Below, one piece after another: positions 36,651 to 45,879 of a stretch of DNA of 64,000 nucleotides. The number at the start of each line of letters is the position of its first letter. The first letter of the stretch is position 1. The position numbers and the translations under genes were made by a program. The DNA is from Desulfosarcina sp. BuS5 (GTDB lineage Bacteria > Desulfobacterota > Desulfobacteria > Desulfobacterales > BuS5): assembly GCF_028752835.1 (NCBI RefSeq), contig NZ_CP087952.1:1841041-1905040 (forward strand), written 5' to 3'. The notes beneath the pieces were generated by a model. That model was not told the origin of the DNA, ran no database searches, and saw only the letters and a program-made list of their open reading frames with translations.

Positions 36651-37007
36651 TATTAGCAAGAATACTGCCAGGAACTGAAGAGCCCTTTGCTACAGATGTT
36701 TTACATTTTTGCATGAAAAAAGTTGTATGATTATGTATACAGATCGATGCACGAATGGCTATTTTTTCAATTTGTCCTTTGTTGCCGTGAATAGAAATTT
36801 CCTAATGACCCTGGATATTTGCTATTGACTTTTTTGTGTGGTGATCGTTATTCTATAAAGATAGATGGAAAAATGGAAAAAAAGCTGGATTAAACAAAGC
36901 ATCGTGGTTTGGTGATATCGGGGTTCGTCTTGCAATAAAAGATCATTATAAAATCTGAAAGTGATACTGAAACGACCCTATCTTTTTGGTGTCGATATTA
37001 CCCTGGA
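36651..37007. other. Non-coding segment
   Basis: No gene, RNA or clear regulatory site was recognised between the 15-bp repeat and the 13-bp repeat. Confidence 0.4.
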
Positions 37008-37059
37008 AAAGTCTGGATCTAAAGTCTGGATCTAAAGTCTGGGTCTAAAGTCTGGGTCT
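37008..37059. repeat. 13-bp tandem repeat, four units
   Basis: AAAGTCTGG(A/G)TCT in four direct copies, 37 bp before the RDD protein start. It could influence the upstream region of that gene. Confidence 0.9.
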
Positions 37060-37096
37060 ATAGATTTGGGGAACGAATTGTTTTAAAAAAGGAAAA

Positions 37097-38065
37097 ATGA
37101 ATAGCGGAGTTATTAATAGTGATGAAAAATATGCGATCATAAGCGGATTCTGGAATAGAATACTTGCCTTTCTTATTGATGGCGTCATTCTTTCGTTCGT
37201 AGGTCTGATTCTGGGTAAATCAGCATTCGATTTGCTTGCGAGACTGGGAGGTTGGGGATGCCTGTTAGGTTTCTGTATAGCCCTGTTATATTTTGGGTTG
37301 TTGAACAGTTGCTTGGGCAAGGGCCAAACAATCGGTAAGCGGATTGTTAAAATTAAGGTGATCGACAGATATGGTAAGGAAACTTCCATAGGCAGATCGT
37401 TTGTTAGATATGTAATTCTTGGAGCGCCATTTTTCTTCAACCAGGCTGTTATACCGCAATCTGCAGCTTTGACGCCTATGGGATATCCTGTCTGTTTTAT
37501 AATTTTTGGAATAGGCGGAGCCATTATTTATCTTTATATTTTTAATCGAAAGACAAGGCAGTCGCTTCATGACCTGGTAGTGGGTACTTTTGTCGTTAAA
37601 GCTCCTAATGCGGCGCCTGTTGGGTTTACGTCTATATGGAGAGGTCATTTAAAAGTTATAGGAATATGGTCAGTTCTTGTAATCTGTTTTTCAATATTAT
37701 CACCCATACTTAGCAATCAAGGTTTATTTCTTGAAATGCTTGAAGTTCAGAAACATATCCAATCCACCGGCCAGGTTCATGCGGCTACAACAATTGTAGG
37801 AAAAAAACGGATTACCGGTAACGGGGAAAATACTTTTTTTCAGGCCCATGCAATATGGAAAAACAGGTTGGATGATCCTGATGCTGAGGCAGCAGAAGTA
37901 GCCTTTATTGTATTATCGAAATACCGGGATATAATGAAAAAAGATTTTTTAATAATTACAGTCTCATATGGATATGACATTGGGATTTCGAGAGCCTGGA
38001 CCAGTCATCATGTGCGGCATACGCCTGAAGAATGGATTGAGATATTGAATCATAAGAATATGTAA
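37097..38065 (+). CDS. RDD family membrane protein
   Basis: A protein of 322 residues. The N-terminal half is an RDD domain with three to four hydrophobic helices: FWNRILAFLIDGVILSFVG (with Arg and Asp), GQTIGKRIVKIKVID, and RQSLHDLVVGTFVV. A further helix near residue 190 is followed by a soluble C-terminal region of about 110 residues that I do not recognise. RDD proteins are of uncertain function, possibly transport. AGGAAAA precedes the ATG. The stop overlaps the moeA start (TAATG). Confidence 0.8.
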   Translation: MNSGVINSDEKYAIISGFWNRILAFLIDGVILSFVGLILGKSAFDLLARLGGWGCLLGFCIALLYFGLLNSCLGKGQTIGKRIVKIKVIDRYGKETSIGRSFVRYVILGAPFFFNQAVIPQSAALTPMGYPVCFIIFGIGGAIIYLYIFNRKTRQSLHDLVVGTFVVKAPNAAPVGFTSIWRGHLKVIGIWSVLVICFSILSPILSNQGLFLEMLEVQKHIQSTGQVHAATTIVGKKRITGNGENTFFQAHAIWKNRLDDPDAEAAEVAFIVLSKYRDIMKKDFLIITVSYGYDIGISRAWTSHHVRHTPEEWIEILNHKNM

Positions 38066-39294
38066 TGAAAGATTTTTTTAAAGTTACCGACCTTGATCGG
38101 ATTTTTGAATATATACCTGATTTTACTGTTGTCGACTCCGAAATCATTTCACTTCCGGACACAACAGACCGAATAGTTGCTGCTGATATCATTTCAGGTG
38201 TTGATCTGCCCGGTTTCGAAAGGTCTACAATGGATGGATATGCAGTAAACGCAGCTTCTACCTTTGGCGCTTCCGGGGGAAATCCTGCTTATTTAACTAT
38301 CAAAGGTTCTGTTGTAATGGGTGAAAGTCCGGATTTTTCGATCGAACCCGACGAAGCAGCCCTTATTGCCACCGGCGGTATGCTGCCTGACGGTGCAGAC
38401 AGCGTCATTATGGTTGAGTATACCGAACAGATTGATGAAACTACCATAGAGGTATACAAAAGCGTAGCGCCGGGCGGCAACATGGTCGAAACCGGAGAGG
38501 ATGTAGCCAGGGGCTCCATTATCCTTAGCCGCGGACAGAAGATAAGGCCCCAGGAGGCCGGCCTGCTGGCTGCCTTCGGTAATGAAGCAGTCGCTGTTTA
38601 TAAAAAACCGATTGTCGGTATAATATCTACGGGTGATGAACTCTGTCCTGCAGGCAGAACTCCAAAGCCCGGAAAGATTCGTGATATCAATAGCTATACT
38701 TTATCTGCAATGGTTGAAAAGGCCGGAGGCATTCCCCGGGTTTTTGGAATTGTTAAGGATGACTTTGATTCTTTGCTTGCTGTATGCACAAAAGCCCTTG
38801 CAGGGTCGGATATGGTTCTGATTTCAGGTGGCAGTTCAGTCGGTGTACGGGATTTAACCATAGAGGTATTATCTTCCATGCCGGATTCCAGCATACTTGC
38901 GCACGGTATTTCCATCAGCCCAGGTAAACCGACGATCCTTGCAAAAATTGGAAACAAAGCTTTTTGGGGTATGCCTGGCCATGTGGTTTCAGCAATGATC
39001 GTATTTGCCATTGTTGCAAAGCCTTTTGTGGAACATATCGGTGGACTTGCACCCGAATACAGACGCTCTTGGAGACTTCCGGCAATACTCAGGAGAAATA
39101 TATCATCATCCCAGGGACGCACGGAATTTGTCCGCGCCCGATTAGTGGAGGAGGATGGTGCGCTATGGGCAGAACCGCTTCTTGGCAAATCTACCCTTAT
39201 AAATACCATGGTAAAAGCAGATGCCTTGATAGAGCTGGGACTGAATGCCGAGGGCCTTGATAAAGGTTCCGAAGTTTCGGTAATTATTTTATAG
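38065..39294 (+). CDS. moeA: Molybdopterin molybdenumtransferase MoeA
   Basis: A protein of 409 residues for the last step of molybdenum cofactor synthesis, insertion of Mo or W into molybdopterin. Family marks: GVDLPGFERSTMDGYAV, ATGGMLPDGADSVIMVE, GEDVARGSIILSRGQKI, the MoCF domain IVGIISTGDEL and MVLISGGSSVGVRDLT, and ISPGKPTILAKIGNKAFWGMPGHVVSAM. The start overlaps the RDD gene stop, so the two are translationally coupled. Sulfate reducers need Mo/W cofactors for formate dehydrogenases and similar enzymes. Confidence 0.95.
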   Translation: MKDFFKVTDLDRIFEYIPDFTVVDSEIISLPDTTDRIVAADIISGVDLPGFERSTMDGYAVNAASTFGASGGNPAYLTIKGSVVMGESPDFSIEPDEAALIATGGMLPDGADSVIMVEYTEQIDETTIEVYKSVAPGGNMVETGEDVARGSIILSRGQKIRPQEAGLLAAFGNEAVAVYKKPIVGIISTGDELCPAGRTPKPGKIRDINSYTLSAMVEKAGGIPRVFGIVKDDFDSLLAVCTKALAGSDMVLISGGSSVGVRDLTIEVLSSMPDSSILAHGISISPGKPTILAKIGNKAFWGMPGHVVSAMIVFAIVAKPFVEHIGGLAPEYRRSWRLPAILRRNISSSQGRTEFVRARLVEEDGALWAEPLLGKSTLINTMVKADALIELGLNAEGLDKGSEVSVIIL

Positions 39295-40068
39295 GCATTA
39301 ACCGAAAGATTTTGGGTGTGTTACAGGTCGTCAGAGCCACATAGGGTGATTCACTGCCACCAAAACATCCCATCAAGATGTGGAAAGAAATTTTGAACAA
39401 TCAGATCCGCAAGAGAATATACTGACTTGCTCTGATTTTATTAATAGTTTTTATGTATAAATATAGAAGGTTACATATATTTTGGAGAAAAGAACAGTTT
39501 TCAAAATAGTGTAACGCAATCAAAATTTCTCCAGAATGATAGCAAATTGAAAAATATTAGGGCTTTTTCAACGCTATAACGGCATCATGAAAACAAAGAT
39601 GGATAATCGGTTTGCGATGGTATCACGCGAATCGACCATCTGCCGGTGAATCGGCAAAGATGGTCGACATGAGGCTGTTCGGGTGGTTTATGGGTTACTG
39701 GGGAGGCAGGTCTGATATGAATTCAAGTGCAAGATTGATGTCCACAAACTGATATTTCAATTCTTTTGCTTTGTCCCGGCACTCTGTACAGACTTCTTTG
39801 AATTTGCACTGATAAAATCCTCTTTCGTTTTTGGTTCATTGCGGAATAGTGTGGAAAAATATATGAAAAAATTAAAAAAAAAGTAGATAAAGTCAATTAT
39901 TTTCAATAGTTAACAATGGAAAAAATCCTAACAAGGAGGAATTTCCAGATGTTATTTTTGCCAATTTCATTTATTAAGGATGCTCTTCGATCAGTGAAAC
40001 GTATTTGTAAAGCAGAATTTAGAAAAGCTCTAAATTGTAAAATAAATTTGAGTGATGCCAAAATGATC
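39295..40068. other. Non-coding segment with a strong hairpin and a gene remnant
   Basis: No intact gene. A perfect-stem palindrome lies at 39633-39666 (CGACCATCT-GCCG ... CGGC-AAAGATGGTCG). On the minus strand about 39690-39835 reads open for some 46 codons with cysteine pairs (FYQCKFKEVCTECRDKAKEL) ending DLPPQ-stop but lacks a start codon, so it is probably a gene remnant. An AGGAGG-ATG at about 39935-39950 leads only to an ORF antisense to the HNH gene. Confidence 0.45.
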
Positions 40069-40350
40069 TTATTTTATATACTCATCCCATTCCATGGGGA
40101 GGAGGTTTTTTTTATTATTATTGCACTCCTTGCAGGCCGTGACCAGATTGCCCTTGGTGCTTTTACCTCCACGGGCCAGGGGTACAATATGATCCATGGT
40201 CAGCTCTTTAACCGGAGTATTACGTCCGCAGTAATGGCATAGTCCCTTGGCAATTCGTCGTTTCCACCATTGCGTTGCCCTGAGTTCACGCGCTTTGCGT
40301 TTCTCTCTTTTAATATCAGCTTCATCAAGAAATTGTGCGTAGGGATCCAT
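40069..40350 (-). CDS. HNH endonuclease
   Basis: A nuclease of 93 residues with the full HNH module: CHYCGRN, LTMDHIVPLARGGKS, NLVTACKECNNNKKN (two zinc CxxC pairs, the catalytic His in DHI, Asn and His positions). Basic N-terminal region. It starts 14 bp from IS copy 4. Before insertion it lay directly behind the ATP-grasp gene and was probably co-transcribed with era; the IS now separates them. Confidence 0.88.
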   Translation of the reverse strand: MDPYAQFLDEADIKREKRKARELRATQWWKRRIAKGLCHYCGRNTPVKELTMDHIVPLARGGKSTKGNLVTACKECNNNKKNLLPMEWDEYIK

Positions 40351-40364
40351 TTATTTTTTATTTA

Positions 40365-42009
40365 GTATCCGCTGAATTTCGATAATAACATAGTATATCA
40401 GCATTGTTCATATATTAATCATAGAGAATTTTAATCTAAAATTTTAAGCTCATTTGTGGTATTTTAATTGAATTTTGGTAAAAAACGGCAAATTGTTAAC
40501 ACCTATAGACGCACCTCTCCTATCCGCATATTTTTTAAAATCAACTATTTTTGATAAAATCCTTGTTCGGCTTATGCCAGCCCGAGTTTCATCAGTTTTT
40601 TTTCTTCAATCTTTTCTCCCATTAGAAGCTGAATAAACTTTTTAAGATTATAAGCGGTTTGACAAAGCAATGACCATATACGGTCTCCTTCAAATCCTCT
40701 ATAAAGACTGCATCCAAAACCTCTAATATTTTTTGCAATAGCTATGAAACCTTCTGTTGCTGAACGGGCTTTACAGCAAAAACTCTGTTTTTCTTCGGAT
40801 ACATCTTTTTTACGCCCCAAAAAAACGTTACTGATATTGTCTGCAATTTTAAAATTACCATTGCTTCTGTAACCAAGGTCGGTAATAATATTTTCCGGTT
40901 CGCCTTTCATCCGTTTTTTGAACTGTTCGAGTGTTCCAGCAAAAAGCGTTTTATCATTTGGATTACCGATAAAATTTTCAATGGTAATCATGAATCCTTC
41001 CCTATTGAAAGTCATTTCCATTGTTGTGCCGAATTCACACTTCGGATGCTCTTTTCCTTTTACAATCGGGCGGGCATCCGGTTCATCAATGGATACAATC
41101 CGGTTTTTTATCTGTTTTTTACCTTCGAGTTTTTCTAAGGTTTGTGCTTCAAGAATAGTAAGAATAGCAAACATATTGTCAGCTTTTATTTGTTTTTTCT
41201 TTGTGGTCTTTAATGATTCAACTTTTTTATCAAATATTTTTAGAGCAGGAATAAATAATATATTAAATTTGAGTAACCATTCCAAACGGTTTTGTTTTTT
41301 GTTCAAAAAAAATTCTCGCCATAATTTTTTTACTTCATTATTGTCCCACCACAAGGAGATTTGATGCAAAACGGCAAATTGTTTCATTTTGTCAAAAGCT
41401 TTAAAAATTAAATGTACATCATTTGGATAGATAACGTTATTTTTCAATACGCTTGAATCTATCATAGCATTATCACCCTGTATTATCCCAGCTTTGCGTA
41501 GAACCTCAAAAACTTCTTTTTCTATAATTTCAACACCTTCTTCACCTATACGTTTTCGAAATACACATATAGAACTCGGATCCAGGCATGTTTGCAATTC
41601 CTCATTTGTGATGTTACAAAAATATTGAATATAGTGGTTTTCTTTTATATGCTTAACCATTTGCCTATCACTTAATTGATAGTATTTTATACAAATCAAA
41701 ATCGCTGTCATCATCCTGAGAGATTTTCCAAAAGCACCCTGACTGGTGTTATAAAATTTACACAACTTTGTAATCATTTTTTGCCATGGAATTATCCCAC
41801 GGATAATAACCAATTCCTGAACTGGATTGGTTATATTTGCTTTCACCCATTCATCAGAAAGAACTTCTTCAAAAGTATTTTTTATCATCAGAATACCTCC
41901 TATCCTTTTTAGAGTGCTTAAAATACCATTTAGCTGCAATTTAAAAAATGGCATATACTGCTATGGATAGCAAAGCATTTCTTTCATAAAAAAGAAATTC
42001 AGCAGATAC
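40365..42009 (-). mobile_element. Insertion sequence, copy 4 (1645 bp)
   Basis: Ends as in the other copies. Target duplication TATTTA at 40359-40364 and 42010-42015. It is inserted between the HNH gene and the last codons of the ATP-grasp gene. Confidence 0.93.
40572..41888 (-). CDS. DDE transposase of the 1645-bp IS, copy 4
   Basis: Encodes the same protein as 7205-8521; intact, with the same AGGAGG-based start. Confidence 0.9.
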   Translation of the reverse strand: MIKNTFEEVLSDEWVKANITNPVQELVIIRGIIPWQKMITKLCKFYNTSQGAFGKSLRMMTAILICIKYYQLSDRQMVKHIKENHYIQYFCNITNEELQTCLDPSSICVFRKRIGEEGVEIIEKEVFEVLRKAGIIQGDNAMIDSSVLKNNVIYPNDVHLIFKAFDKMKQFAVLHQISLWWDNNEVKKLWREFFLNKKQNRLEWLLKFNILFIPALKIFDKKVESLKTTKKKQIKADNMFAILTILEAQTLEKLEGKKQIKNRIVSIDEPDARPIVKGKEHPKCEFGTTMEMTFNREGFMITIENFIGNPNDKTLFAGTLEQFKKRMKGEPENIITDLGYRSNGNFKIADNISNVFLGRKKDVSEEKQSFCCKARSATEGFIAIAKNIRGFGCSLYRGFEGDRIWSLLCQTAYNLKKFIQLLMGEKIEEKKLMKLGLA

Positions 42010-42853
42010 TATTTACTTTCAGCCCGATGCTGTTGAGCCATTTTTTTATCTCTTTAACCAGTATGTTATAATAGTTCCCTGATCCTCCCAAACCTTTTCT
42101 CCCAAAGAAATAATTTATTTCCAGGAAAAAAGGGATGTCTCTTATATTTTTTGAAGAGAAGAGGAAATCGAAACCGGCAAGGTTTATACATGTATCTTTG
42201 CAAAAAAGTTTTGCCGCCGTGCACGCGGCATGCTGCAGATCAGAATCTGAGGAATGGTCTATCTGAGCCCCTTTTTTAATGGATGTGCAAAACAGATCGT
42301 CATTGTTCTGTATACGCCAGTAAGAGATGATTTTCTGTCCTATAATAACGACACGCAATGACCTGTTTAGAGAAGGTATAAATTCCTGAATCATAAATCC
42401 CGTCTGGCCGGTTTTTTCATATTCAACAGCTTTTTTCAGCATAGAATCAAGCTGTTCCATTGTCTTCACAAGAAAAACATTGTCACCATCTCCACCCCAG
42501 TCGAATTTAAAGACAAAAGGCGGTTGTATCGGAAGCTTTGGAAAAGCGCGGCTGAATTTGTCCGTAAAGTTTTTTACTTTGTTAAAACTTTCTGTTTGCG
42601 GATATTTTATTTTTGCTTTTTTGAATAGTTTAATCTGTCCAATTTTGCCTGGGTATTTGAATCTTGCGTCATAGTCAGGAAATATATTCGACGTGTTATC
42701 GCTGATTATTTTGTAAAGGGATTCTTTGCACCCCTGGGGCAGAATAACGGCATCGGCCTTTTTTATGGCGTTAAGATCTTCCGCGTCCGGTTCCCGGCCG
42801 GCGCAGATGATGTTTTTATCTCCGACAAAACAGGGATGAAATGACAAAATCAT
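41999..42853 (-). CDS. ATP-grasp domain protein (RimK/glutathione synthase-like), 3' end altered by IS
   Basis: A protein of 284 residues with the ATP-grasp pattern: FVFKFDWGGDGDNVFLV (nucleotide-binding Lys and Gly-rich loop), TGFMIQEFIPSLNRSLRVVIIGQKIISYWRI, and metal-site residues in INLAGFDFLFSS...FFLEINYFFGRKGLGG. It is probably a carboxylate-amine ligase of unknown substrate. Its ATG overlaps the era stop (TGATG). IS copy 4 replaces the last residues: LKVN is followed by SIC-stop from the IS, while the restored sequence reads LKVNKK-stop, so activity may be retained. Confidence 0.8.
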   Translation of the reverse strand: MILSFHPCFVGDKNIICAGREPDAEDLNAIKKADAVILPQGCKESLYKIISDNTSNIFPDYDARFKYPGKIGQIKLFKKAKIKYPQTESFNKVKNFTDKFSRAFPKLPIQPPFVFKFDWGGDGDNVFLVKTMEQLDSMLKKAVEYEKTGQTGFMIQEFIPSLNRSLRVVIIGQKIISYWRIQNNDDLFCTSIKKGAQIDHSSDSDLQHAACTAAKLFCKDTCINLAGFDFLFSSKNIRDIPFFLEINYFFGRKGLGGSGNYYNILVKEIKKWLNSIGLKVNSIC

Positions 42854-43767
42854 CAGTAACCTAATTTCCTTAAGGCTTTTGTGTCACTACTCCAGTTTTT
42901 CTGGACTCTTACAAAGAGTTTAAGAAAAACTTTTGCTTGAAGCATACGTTCGATCTCTTTCCTGGCATCCTGTCCGATCTGTTTGAGTTTGCTTCCTTTT
43001 TTTCCAATAATCATGCCTTTCTGGGAATTACGTTCAACATGAATAACAGCCTCAATTTTAACCAGGCTGCCTTTTTTTTCTTCAGAAAAAGTGTCTATGG
43101 TAACTGCCGTTGAATAGGGTATCTCCTGGCCGGTTAAACGGAAAACCTTCTCACGTATCATTTCAGCCACAATAAATCGTTCAGGCTGATCAGTAAGAGA
43201 GTCTTCAGGAAATAAAGGCGGGCCTTCCGGCAGCAGTTGTTCCATAACTGCAATCAGTTCCTCTACCTGGTTTCCGTGTTTTGCTGAAACAGGGAGTATA
43301 GATTTAAAAGGATATACCCTTGACCAATTATCAATAAGTCTGAGGACCTTTTCTCCTTTTACAAGATCCGTCTTGTTCAGAGCTAGAACTACTGGCCGGT
43401 TCTCTTTTTTAAGCTTCTCTACAGCAAATTCTTCTGATTCCTTGTCATGCCTGGAAAGATCCACAACAATCAATATAATATCAACATCAGCAATTGTCGA
43501 GACCGCGGTCTCTACAATTATCTCGTTGAGTTTTCCCTTTGCCTTGTGCATACCGGGAGTATCTACAAAAATTATTTGTGATGACGACCTGTGATGAATT
43601 CCCAAAATTCGATTACGGGTTGTTTGCGGTTTTTTGGAAGTAATGGAAATTTTTTCACCAAGTATCCTGTTCAATAAAGTCGATTTGCCCACGTTGGGCG
43701 CTCCGATAATTGCCGCAAAACCGGATCTGAAACCCTTATGTTTAAAATTGTCAAGTTTATCTGTCAT
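42853..43767 (-). CDS. era: GTPase Era
   Basis: The ribosome-assembly GTPase, about 304 residues. G1 is GAPNVGKSTLLN, the switch region KKPQTTRNRILGI, G3 VDTPGMHKA, G4 LNKTD and G5 VSAKHGNQ. The C-terminal KH domain has GMIIGKKGSKLKQIGQDARKEIE. The ATG at 43767 (MTDKLDN) is chosen over the GTG five codons upstream. It is followed by the ATP-grasp gene with a 1-base stop/start overlap. Confidence 0.96.
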   Translation of the reverse strand: MTDKLDNFKHKGFRSGFAAIIGAPNVGKSTLLNRILGEKISITSKKPQTTRNRILGIHHRSSSQIIFVDTPGMHKAKGKLNEIIVETAVSTIADVDIILIVVDLSRHDKESEEFAVEKLKKENRPVVLALNKTDLVKGEKVLRLIDNWSRVYPFKSILPVSAKHGNQVEELIAVMEQLLPEGPPLFPEDSLTDQPERFIVAEMIREKVFRLTGQEIPYSTAVTIDTFSEEKKGSLVKIEAVIHVERNSQKGMIIGKKGSKLKQIGQDARKEIERMLQAKVFLKLFVRVQKNWSSDTKALRKLGY

Positions 43768-43785
43768 ATTTTTACGAATCACACA

Positions 43786-44870
43786 TTAAATGTTGGCGAA
43801 TAAAAGAAGCAATCCTATTGTTGCCAATGCTGCTCCTGCAAATGTTTCAATAGAGTGCTCCACAAGAATTGCCGTCTTGTTTTTTTGGGCTATGTTAAAT
43901 GAGGCAAGTTTGCCTGATATAGCGATTAAAACAACAATTGACATGGTAAGAGCCATGCCCATAGAAATCATTATCCCTAGTATTATCCCTAAAGCGATTA
44001 AATCGAGTGATAAGGCAAATAACATGACCATCACTACGCCCGGACACGGGATGCATCCGACTACAAAAGCAGATAAGATAGGGTTAACATACTGTCTGTT
44101 TTGTCTATTATCAAAATTGCGTTGGTTTTTTCCATCATTTTTTATTAGTTTGTAAAGACTGTTACCTAAGTTGAGCGATTAGCTGTTAGTAATTAGCTGT
44201 TAGCCTTGAAAAATCAAGGTATTACATCAGTAAAAAATAACATCCAATGAGTGAAAATGCGTAATCGCAAAACATCTTGTAATTATTAAGCTAAGAGCTA
44301 ACAGCTAAAGGCTAACCGCTTAGTTTAGGTGTTAATAAAAATTCCTAAACCTAAACAAGATATAATGCTGTAACTGATGATTTGGGTTATGAGTGTAACA
44401 TGTTCAAGATTATTTATGATACTCGCGTTTAGAACAACTCGTATCAAAAGTACAAAAACAATGCCTGAAACGCCATAAAACAGCGCTATGAAATTACCGA
44501 ACAGTATACCATGTTTATATGATGGTTGTTGAGATAATACATATGACAAGGTTATGGCTTTGCCATGCCCTGGACCGGCTGAATGGATTACTCCATAAAT
44601 AAATGCAGCCATAATAAGAAAAAATAATGGCCGGATACTATCAGTAACTTTGGCTTGCCGAATTAGATATGTTATTTTTTCTTTCAACTGATATTGCCAT
44701 GTAATGATTTTGACGAAAAGTTTATTTTTAAAAGCAGGCCCGGGCGCGGTATGCTGTTTTTCCGGTTGTACGGTAAACGGGTTGGAGGCGCTTGCCAAAG
44801 GAATCGGTGGAAAGGGGAGTAATGCAATCGGAAGCAGTAATAAAACCAGAATGGTGATAGATTTTTTCAT
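43786..44870 (-). pseudogene. NicO/RcnA-type nickel/cobalt exporter gene, interrupted by a MITE
   Basis: A polytopic membrane transporter in two pieces. The N-terminal piece (44870 to 44325) has a signal-like start, then YGVIHSAGPGHGKAITLSYVLS with the conserved HSAGPGHGK motif. The C-terminal piece carries FVVGCIPCPGVVMVMLFALS, typical of NicO/RcnA. Between them lies a 167-bp palindromic element (44164-44330) flanked by GTT direct repeats. Removing the element and one GTT gives an uninterrupted frame reading LGIFIN-SLYKLIKNDGKN. The reading frame stops inside the element border (NT-stop). The N-terminus overlaps the DUF1007 stop by 4 bp. Confidence 0.88.
44164..44330. mobile_element. 167-bp MITE with GTT target duplication, inside the NicO gene
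   Basis: Imperfect terminal inverted repeats ACCTAAGTTGAGCGATTAGC and (complement side) ACCTAAACTAAGCGGTTAGC, rich in TTAGCTGTTAGC-type repeats. No ORF. The flanking direct repeats GTT (44161-44163 and 44331-44333) mark a 3-bp duplication. Confidence 0.88.
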
Positions 44871-45493
44871 TGCTTTATGCGAAAATTTAAAAACAAGGCC
44901 CAAGGATTAATCATATCATAGTATATTGATGTTGATTCGTCTTCTTTAATAGCAGTTCTTACTTCAAATGCTTCAGAATTATCTAATGCCGCCGGATTTT
45001 TTTCTGCAAAGAAAATAGCACTATAATAAGATGGATCATAAACGGCAACAGTAATATTTTTAAAATTATTTGTGGCAGTTACATGGCAAGGCACAAAAAA
45101 CTTGTAACTCAACTTGTTATTATTTAAAATAGCTGAAAAATTTTGAATAAATTTGACCTTAAAAGGTTTTTCGCCAATTTTTATAAAAGTAAAGTAGTTG
45201 TAGTTGGCAAGATATGAAAAAGCCTCTTTTTCTATTAGCACAATCTCATTTTTTTCTAAAAATCCATTTTGATTTTTATCATAATCACCAGCGATCATAC
45301 CGGCAAACATCTCATCAAATTTCCAATGAATATTAAAGCCTGCAAGCCCTTTATCATCAAAAACAATTTTTATCCGATTAACAATAAATACATGCGGGTG
45401 AGATCTGGAAACACCGCAGAATATTGATAGAATAGTAAGGCTTATAACGGAAATAATTATAAGGTTTGTTTTTTTTGGCACAATGCTGTTCAT
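44867..45493 (-). CDS. DUF1007 periplasmic protein (partner of NicO exporter)
   Basis: A protein of 208 residues with a signal-like N-terminus and SHPHVFIVNRIKIVFDDKGLAGFNIHWKFDEMFAGMIAGDYDKNQNG, the start typical of DUF1007. The DYDKNQNGFL stretch resembles a calcium-binding loop and the SHPHVF motif may bind metal. DUF1007 genes commonly sit directly before NicO/RcnA-like nickel/cobalt exporters, as here (4-bp overlap). With the exporter interrupted, the pair is probably non-functional. Confidence 0.82.
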   Translation of the reverse strand: MNSIVPKKTNLIIISVISLTILSIFCGVSRSHPHVFIVNRIKIVFDDKGLAGFNIHWKFDEMFAGMIAGDYDKNQNGFLEKNEIVLIEKEAFSYLANYNYFTFIKIGEKPFKVKFIQNFSAILNNNKLSYKFFVPCHVTATNNFKNITVAVYDPSYYSAIFFAEKNPAALDNSEAFEVRTAIKEDESTSIYYDMINPWALFLNFRIKQ

Positions 45494-45723
45494 TGTTTGA
45501 GAGTAGTTCTTATCATTTACATTGCCTTAAAATTTCACTTAAAATCTTACACGGTTTTACTGGGTAACATGATTTGGATAAGAGAGGGGCATCTGATATA
45601 ATCTTTATAGAAAATTATTAATAAAAGCAATAAAAGTGTACGGGACGTTCTTTTTAAAATTATTTCAACCCAATTCGCACCCAAGGATTACATTTGAAAT
45701 TGTCATTCCTTGTTTAAAGTGAA
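45494..45723. other. Intergenic segment
   Basis: No gene was seen. Divergent promoters for the DUF1007 and MoaD-like genes are expected here. Confidence 0.35.
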
Positions 45724-45752
45724 TTGACATAAAGTTTACAACTAGGTATTAA
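45724..45752 (+). promoter_or_regulatory. Sigma-70-type promoter of the MoaD-like gene
   Basis: TTGACA (45724-45729), a 17-bp spacer and TATTAA (45747-45752). Transcription would begin at about 45759, at the first bases of the structured leader. Confidence 0.65.
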
Positions 45753-45758
45753 AATATA

Positions 45759-45815
45759 TCCGGTGGAACGGGGGAAGGCTCTGCCGTGATGAACCTGCAA
45801 GGGATAACCGGTGAA
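45759..45815 (+). promoter_or_regulatory. Structured leader RNA upstream of MoaD-like gene (unassigned)
   Basis: A compact possible three-way junction. P1 pairs CCGGT (45760-45764) with ACCGG (45807-45811). One arm includes ACGG...CCGT enclosing GGCTCTGCC; the other is CCTGCAAGGG. About 65 nt separate it from the start codon. I could not match it to a known riboswitch consensus; it is not a clear Moco, TPP or SAM motif. Confidence 0.45.
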
Positions 45816-45879
45816 AATACACGCTTTCCATGAACTTGAAAAAAAATTTTCATAAATATCTTACAGGAGGAAAATGATA

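Noticed and set aside
36468-36659. Short minus-strand ORF with RGNEI repeats
   Set aside because: The repeats come from a 15-bp tandem DNA repeat, there is no RBS, and it overlaps the upstream region of the Fn3 gene.
37008-37059. Tandem repeat as a possible CRISPR array
   Set aside because: Units are 13 bp with no spacers between them, and no cas genes are near.
39916-40242. Plus-strand ORF with an AGGAGG-like site
   Set aside because: Its second half is antisense to a well-supported HNH gene and the protein resembles nothing; the RBS-like site may belong to a lost gene.
45759-45815. Moco, TPP or SAM riboswitch
   Set aside because: It lacks the conserved core bases that I know for these classes (for example CUGAGA of TPP), so it is listed only as an unassigned leader.
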